A DNA stretch of 8,988 nucleotides from assembly GCA_002171495.2 (NCBI GenBank), contig NHEU02000031.1, positions 7,904-16,891 on the forward strand, in the 5' to 3' direction. The first letter of the stretch is position 1. Each line of letters opens with the position of its first letter. Source of the DNA: Alphaproteobacteria bacterium TMED93. GTDB lineage: Bacteria; Pseudomonadota; Alphaproteobacteria; TMED109. A program made the translations under genes and the position numbers. Shown piece by piece: positions 6,930-8,988 of the stretch. Below the pieces are notes generated by a model. That model was given only the letters and a program-made list of their open reading frames with translations. It did no database searches and was not told where the DNA came from.

Positions 6930-7490
6930 TTATTTAAAAAGTTTAATTTCTGCAATATCTAGTTCTACATCATGATCTCTTCCAAAAGCTACCAAAGCAA
7001 TAGATTTTATATGTTTAGAATTAATAACTTTAGGCAACAAAGAACCTGATCTATTAAATTCATTTATATTTAAATAAGTGGTTTCCCATGTATTCGAGAC
7101 TTTAAACTTCAACTGATAATATTGCCAAGGAAGCATTGTATACTTCGTTCTTAAATGAAGATAATATTCAGTTTCATTTCCTCTAGAAATTAACTTTATA
7201 CCTTTAATTTTTTTTTTAATTGTCGGATTAAATTTCTTTCTTACTTGTATAACCCCACCGTTATTTTCTAAACTTACCTTTCCCGTCATTCTTAAAAAGT
7301 TTATACTTTTTTCTTTTAAAATCTCAAACTTTCCTAATGAAACTCCTCCCATAACTTGGTCAGATATAAACTCCCAACTATCGATGCTATTGTTTTTACT
7401 AAAATCTTCAAAAATCATTTCTTCACCAAACAAGTAACTGGAAAAAAAAAATAAAAAAATATATGTTGTTTTTATTTTTAAAATTGTCAT
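6930..7490 (-). CDS. CIA30/NDUFAF1-family protein with predicted signal peptide
   Basis: A 186-residue protein of the CIA30 family, named for the mitochondrial complex I assembly factor NDUFAF1; bacterial members are little studied. The core shows W39 and the hallmark S-D-Q-V-M-G-G-V-S (43-51), then G-K-V-S-L-E-N-N-G-G (70-79) and V-R (83-84), and a beta-rich, galactose-binding-like remainder with Y-Y-L-H-L-R and W-Q-Y-Y. Residues 1-22 look like a Sec signal: lysines at 5 and 7, a hydrophobic core from Y10 to Y19, and a likely cut near G22/E23, so it may act in the periplasm. It is the first gene of a minus-strand unit with the thioesterase and typA. Its start is 11 bases from the divergent PCuAC gene. 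The family call is solid; the role in this cell is unknown. Confidence 0.88.
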   Translation of the reverse strand: MTILKIKTTYIFLFFFSSYLFGEEMIFEDFSKNNSIDSWEFISDQVMGGVSLGKFEILKEKSINFLRMTGKVSLENNGGVIQVRKKFNPTIKKKIKGIKLISRGNETEYYLHLRTKYTMLPWQYYQLKFKVSNTWETTYLNINEFNRSGSLLPKVINSKHIKSIALVAFGRDHDVELDIAEIKLFK

Positions 7491-7501
7491 AAATAATTTA
7501 A

Positions 7502-7954
7502 ATGCGATATTTATTTATTATACTCTATTTTTTTTTATTTCAAGCTTATAGTCATCAGTTTGAAAAAAATAATATTATAATTAAACATCCTGTTCTAAAA
7601 ATTGTTTCAACTTCTACTAAAATTGGAGCAGGTTATTTTAAAATTATAAATAATTCAGAAAAAGAAATATATTTAGTAGGAGTTACCTCAAGAATTGCTA
7701 AAAAACAGGAAGTACATGAAGTAATTGAAGAAAATAATGTTTTCAAGATGCGCCCTTTAAAGAAAAATTTGTTAATAAAACCAGGAACTGAAATAGAGTT
7801 TAAACCACAATCCTATCATTTAATGTTTTTTGAACTTAATGAAATATTTAAGACAGATCAAATGCTAAAAGCAAAATTAAATTTCAATAAAGATTTTTTT
7901 ATCCCTGTTGAATTTAAAGTCGTTATAAATAGCAGTAATCATGATCATCACTAA
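7502..7954 (+). CDS. PCuAC-family periplasmic copper chaperone
   Basis: A 150-residue exported copper-binding protein of the PCuAC (DUF461) family, which delivers Cu(I) toward the CuA or CuB site of cytochrome oxidase. Residues 1-17 form a short signal peptide (R2, a hydrophobic core, A15-Y-S17). The mature part has G-A-G-Y-F-K-I-I-N-N (42-51) and the copper ligands in family spacing: H72, M83 (in M-R-P-L), then H106-L-M108. The usual His-Glu-Met is His-Glu-Val here (V74), so one optional methionine is missing. The C-terminus ends in H-D-H-H, a tail that may add copper sites. No Shine-Dalgarno motif precedes the ATG, only 11 bases from the CIA30 start. Its stop overlaps the DUF4149 stop by 4 bases. 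No oxidase or Sco gene is visible in the window. Confidence 0.9.
   Translation: MRYLFIILYFFLFQAYSHQFEKNNIIIKHPVLKIVSTSTKIGAGYFKIINNSEKEIYLVGVTSRIAKKQEVHEVIEENNVFKMRPLKKNLLIKPGTEIEFKPQSYHLMFFELNEIFKTDQMLKAKLNFNKDFFIPVEFKVVINSSNHDHH
7517..7543 (-). promoter_or_regulatory. Putative promoter of the CIA30-thioesterase-typA unit inside the PCuAC gene
   Basis: On the minus strand a perfect TATAAT (7522 to 7517) is preceded by TTGAAA (7543 to 7538) with a 15-base A-rich spacer, or by a poorer CTTGAA with 16. Transcription would begin near 7510, leaving a leader of about 20 bases before the CIA30 ATG. The whole element lies in signal-peptide codons 6-14 of PCuAC. The -10 is exact, but the spacer is short and such motifs are common in AT-rich DNA. 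Confidence 0.4.
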
Positions 7955-8355
7955 TATACAACTACTCTAAATATCATAGATAAACTTAATATCATTTGAA
8001 TGAGATATATCAAAACAGAAAACAAGTGAAAAATTTTAAATTTTTTAGAATAACCTTTATTTTTAATGCTCTTATCTGCTTCTAAGTTAATTTTTGGAAT
8101 TAAAACAAAAAGATTAATAATGTATAATAGTAATATGATACTTGAAACTATTAAGCTTAATTTGTTTTCTAAATAAATAGAACTTAATATAACTAATAAG
8201 GAAAGGGTTAATCCATAAATAAAGTTTCTTGGAAAAATTTTTCTTAAAAGTTTTGAACTGTTTTTCTTATCTAATGTTAGGTTAATAATAGGAGCTATAC
8301 ATACAGAAAAAAACAACATATAACTAAATAACGAACTGTAAAAAATTAGTAACAT
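7951..8355 (-). CDS. DUF4149 (TMEM205-like) inner-membrane protein
   Basis: A 134-residue integral membrane protein of unknown function. It matches the DUF4149 pattern: a first helix ending in F-S-V-x-I-A-P (16-22), the cytoplasmic or loop motif I-F-P-R-N-F (40-45), then G-L and a second helix (47-62), a third helix (66-85) ending in I-P-K-I-N (86-90), a charged loop, and a last helix after F-x-x-F-H-L-F-S-V-L (about 106-130). Four segments in total match the family. ATG at 8355, TAG at 7951-7953. Its last 4 bases overlap the PCuAC stop tail to tail. A TATAGT box (8365 to 8360, minus strand) lies just before the ATG; if it is the -10, the transcript would be almost leaderless. No partner is evident beyond the neighbours. 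Confidence 0.8.
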   Translation of the reverse strand: MLLIFYSSLFSYMLFFSVCIAPIINLTLDKKNSSKLLRKIFPRNFIYGLTLSLLVILSSIYLENKLSLIVSSIILLLYIINLFVLIPKINLEADKSIKNKGYSKKFKIFHLFSVLIYLIQMILSLSMIFRVVVY

Positions 8356-8369
8356 ATTTACTATACGCT

Positions 8370-8384
8370 TAAAATACTATTTTA
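8370..8384. repeat. 15-base palindrome in the DUF4149/nth divergent gap (operator candidate)
   Basis: TAAAATA, one central base, then TATTTTA form perfect 7-base arms in the middle of the 40-base gap between two divergent starts. Such a site could bind a dimeric regulator acting on one or both genes, or be chance in AT-rich sequence. No good -35/-10 pair for nth is visible beside it. Confidence 0.3.
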
Positions 8385-8395
8385 GTTGAAAATTA

Positions 8396-8988
8396 ATGAA
8401 TAAAAAACAAAGAGCAGTATTTATTTTAAAATATTTAGAAAAACTTTACCCTCATACACCAATACCTCTTAAACATAATAATAAATTTGAATTGCTTGTA
8501 GCAGTTCTCTTAAGTGCTCAATGTACTGACGCGCGAGTTAATAAGGTTACTCCTTTACTTTTTAAAAAGGGTAATAACCCCTTAGAAATGTCAAAGCTAT
8601 CTGAAAAGACAATTTATAAAATAATAAGGCCATGTGGACTAGCTCCAAAAAAATCAAAAGCTATAAAAAGCCTATCAAAAATCTTGATGGATGACTATAA
8701 TGGAGAAATTCCAAAAACTTTTTCTGATTTAGAAAAACTACCTGGTGTAGGTCATAAAACAGCAAGTGTAGTAATGTCTCAAGGGTATGGAATACCTGCT
8801 TTTCCTGTAGACACTCATATTCATAGGTTAGCTCAAAGGTGGAAGTTTACAAATGGAAACAATGTCAAACAAACTGAAATGGATTTAAAAAGAGTGTTTC
8901 CAAAACAAAAATGGAACAAATTACATTTACAAATAATTTTTTATGGAAGAGAATATTGCACTGCCAGAGGGTGTAATGGAACAAAATG
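8396..8988 (+). CDS. nth: Endonuclease III (DNA glycosylase/AP lyase), C-terminus outside window
   Basis: Endonuclease III removes oxidised pyrimidines and nicks at abasic sites in base-excision repair. The 197 visible residues cover nearly the whole enzyme (about 210 in E. coli). Seen directly: L-L-S-A-Q-C-T-D-A-R-V-N (39-50), the helix-hairpin-helix L-P-G-V-G-H-K-T-A (115-123) with the lyase lysine K121, and V-D-T-H (138-141) with the catalytic D139; these match K120 and D138 of E. coli. The C-terminal iron-sulfur region begins Y-C-T-A-R-G-C (C188, C193), and the last two bases (TG) are compatible with a further cysteine. The C188-x4-C193 spacing differs from the classical C-x6-C. The ATG at 8396 gives a standard N-terminus, with no Shine-Dalgarno motif. 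Divergent from DUF4149. Confidence 0.95.
   Translation, partial: MNKKQRAVFILKYLEKLYPHTPIPLKHNNKFELLVAVLLSAQCTDARVNKVTPLLFKKGNNPLEMSKLSEKTIYKIIRPCGLAPKKSKAIKSLSKILMDDYNGEIPKTFSDLEKLPGVGHKTASVVMSQGYGIPAFPVDTHIHRLAQRWKFTNGNNVKQTEMDLKRVFPKQKWNKLHLQIIFYGREYCTARGCNGTK

Noticed and set aside
6929..6955. TTG start at 6955 for the thioesterase, giving nine extra residues
   Set aside because: The extension would lie wholly within the CIA30 coding sequence; an ATG one base after the CIA30 stop gives a normal family N-terminus.
7442..7540. A and T homopolymers in the CIA30 and PCuAC signal-peptide codons as phase-variation tracts
   Set aside because: Runs of about nine are expected from Phe/Lys codons in such AT-rich DNA, and nothing else points to switching.
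7941..7948. ATGATCAT palindrome near the PCuAC 3' end as a regulatory site
   Set aside because: It falls in the codons for the His-Asp-His tail and is explained by them; it is too short to stand out.
1..8988. Mobile elements, CRISPR arrays, tRNA or rRNA genes
   Set aside because: I found no transposase or integrase, no spaced direct repeats, no cloverleaf-like or rRNA-like sequence; virtually all bases are accounted for by the ten protein genes and short gaps.

Overview
This is a very AT-rich, tightly packed bacterial window: ten protein genes, no RNA gene, no mobile element, no CRISPR array, and no gene-free stretch longer than about 70 bases. The TypA, endonuclease III and HpcH/HpaI sequences read as alphaproteobacterial to me. 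With the low GC, the tiny intergenic gaps and the near absence of Shine-Dalgarno motifs, this suggests a streamlined marine alphaproteobacterium of the SAR11 (Pelagibacterales) kind. That placement is an inference from memory of the families, not a computed phylogeny.

Layout. (1) Bases 1-2509, minus strand, form one four-gene unit. In transcription order it holds a photolyase of the bacterial FeS-BCP (PhrB/CryB) type, a 48-residue DUF2256 protein with four cysteines, a TVP38/TMEM64 (DedA-like) membrane protein that starts at a TTG overlapping the previous stop, and an HpcH/HpaI-type aldolase that runs off the left edge. (2) A 69-base divergent promoter region with a 12-base perfect palindrome separates this unit from an oligopeptidase B gene on the plus strand (2579-4657). 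(3) Oligopeptidase B collides tail to tail, with an 18-base overlap, with a second minus-strand unit (7490 down to 4640): an exported CIA30-family protein, a YbgC-type hotdog thioesterase and the translational GTPase TypA/BipA. (4) Only 11 bases from the CIA30 start, a plus-strand PCuAC-type periplasmic copper chaperone begins. It ends overlapping by 4 bases a minus-strand DUF4149 membrane protein. (5) A 40-base divergent gap with a 15-base palindrome leads to endonuclease III (nth), cut by the right edge.

How the genes may work together. The leftmost unit centres on light-dependent DNA repair. The photolyase keeps the His-His-x-x-Arg motif of (6-4) photolyases but, by my alignment from memory, has lost all four cysteines that hold the family's [4Fe-4S] cluster, while the next gene encodes a small four-cysteine protein. 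Endonuclease III at the other end adds base-excision repair. The middle-right genes (CIA30, PCuAC) belong to families linked to assembly of respiratory complexes I and IV, so this block may concern respiratory maturation. TypA and oligopeptidase B are ordinary housekeeping or stress genes.

I see no wholly new defence or mobile system here. The best leads are the cluster-less photolyase with its small DUF2256 partner, and the promoter of the CIA30 unit that appears to lie inside the copper chaperone's signal-peptide codons.
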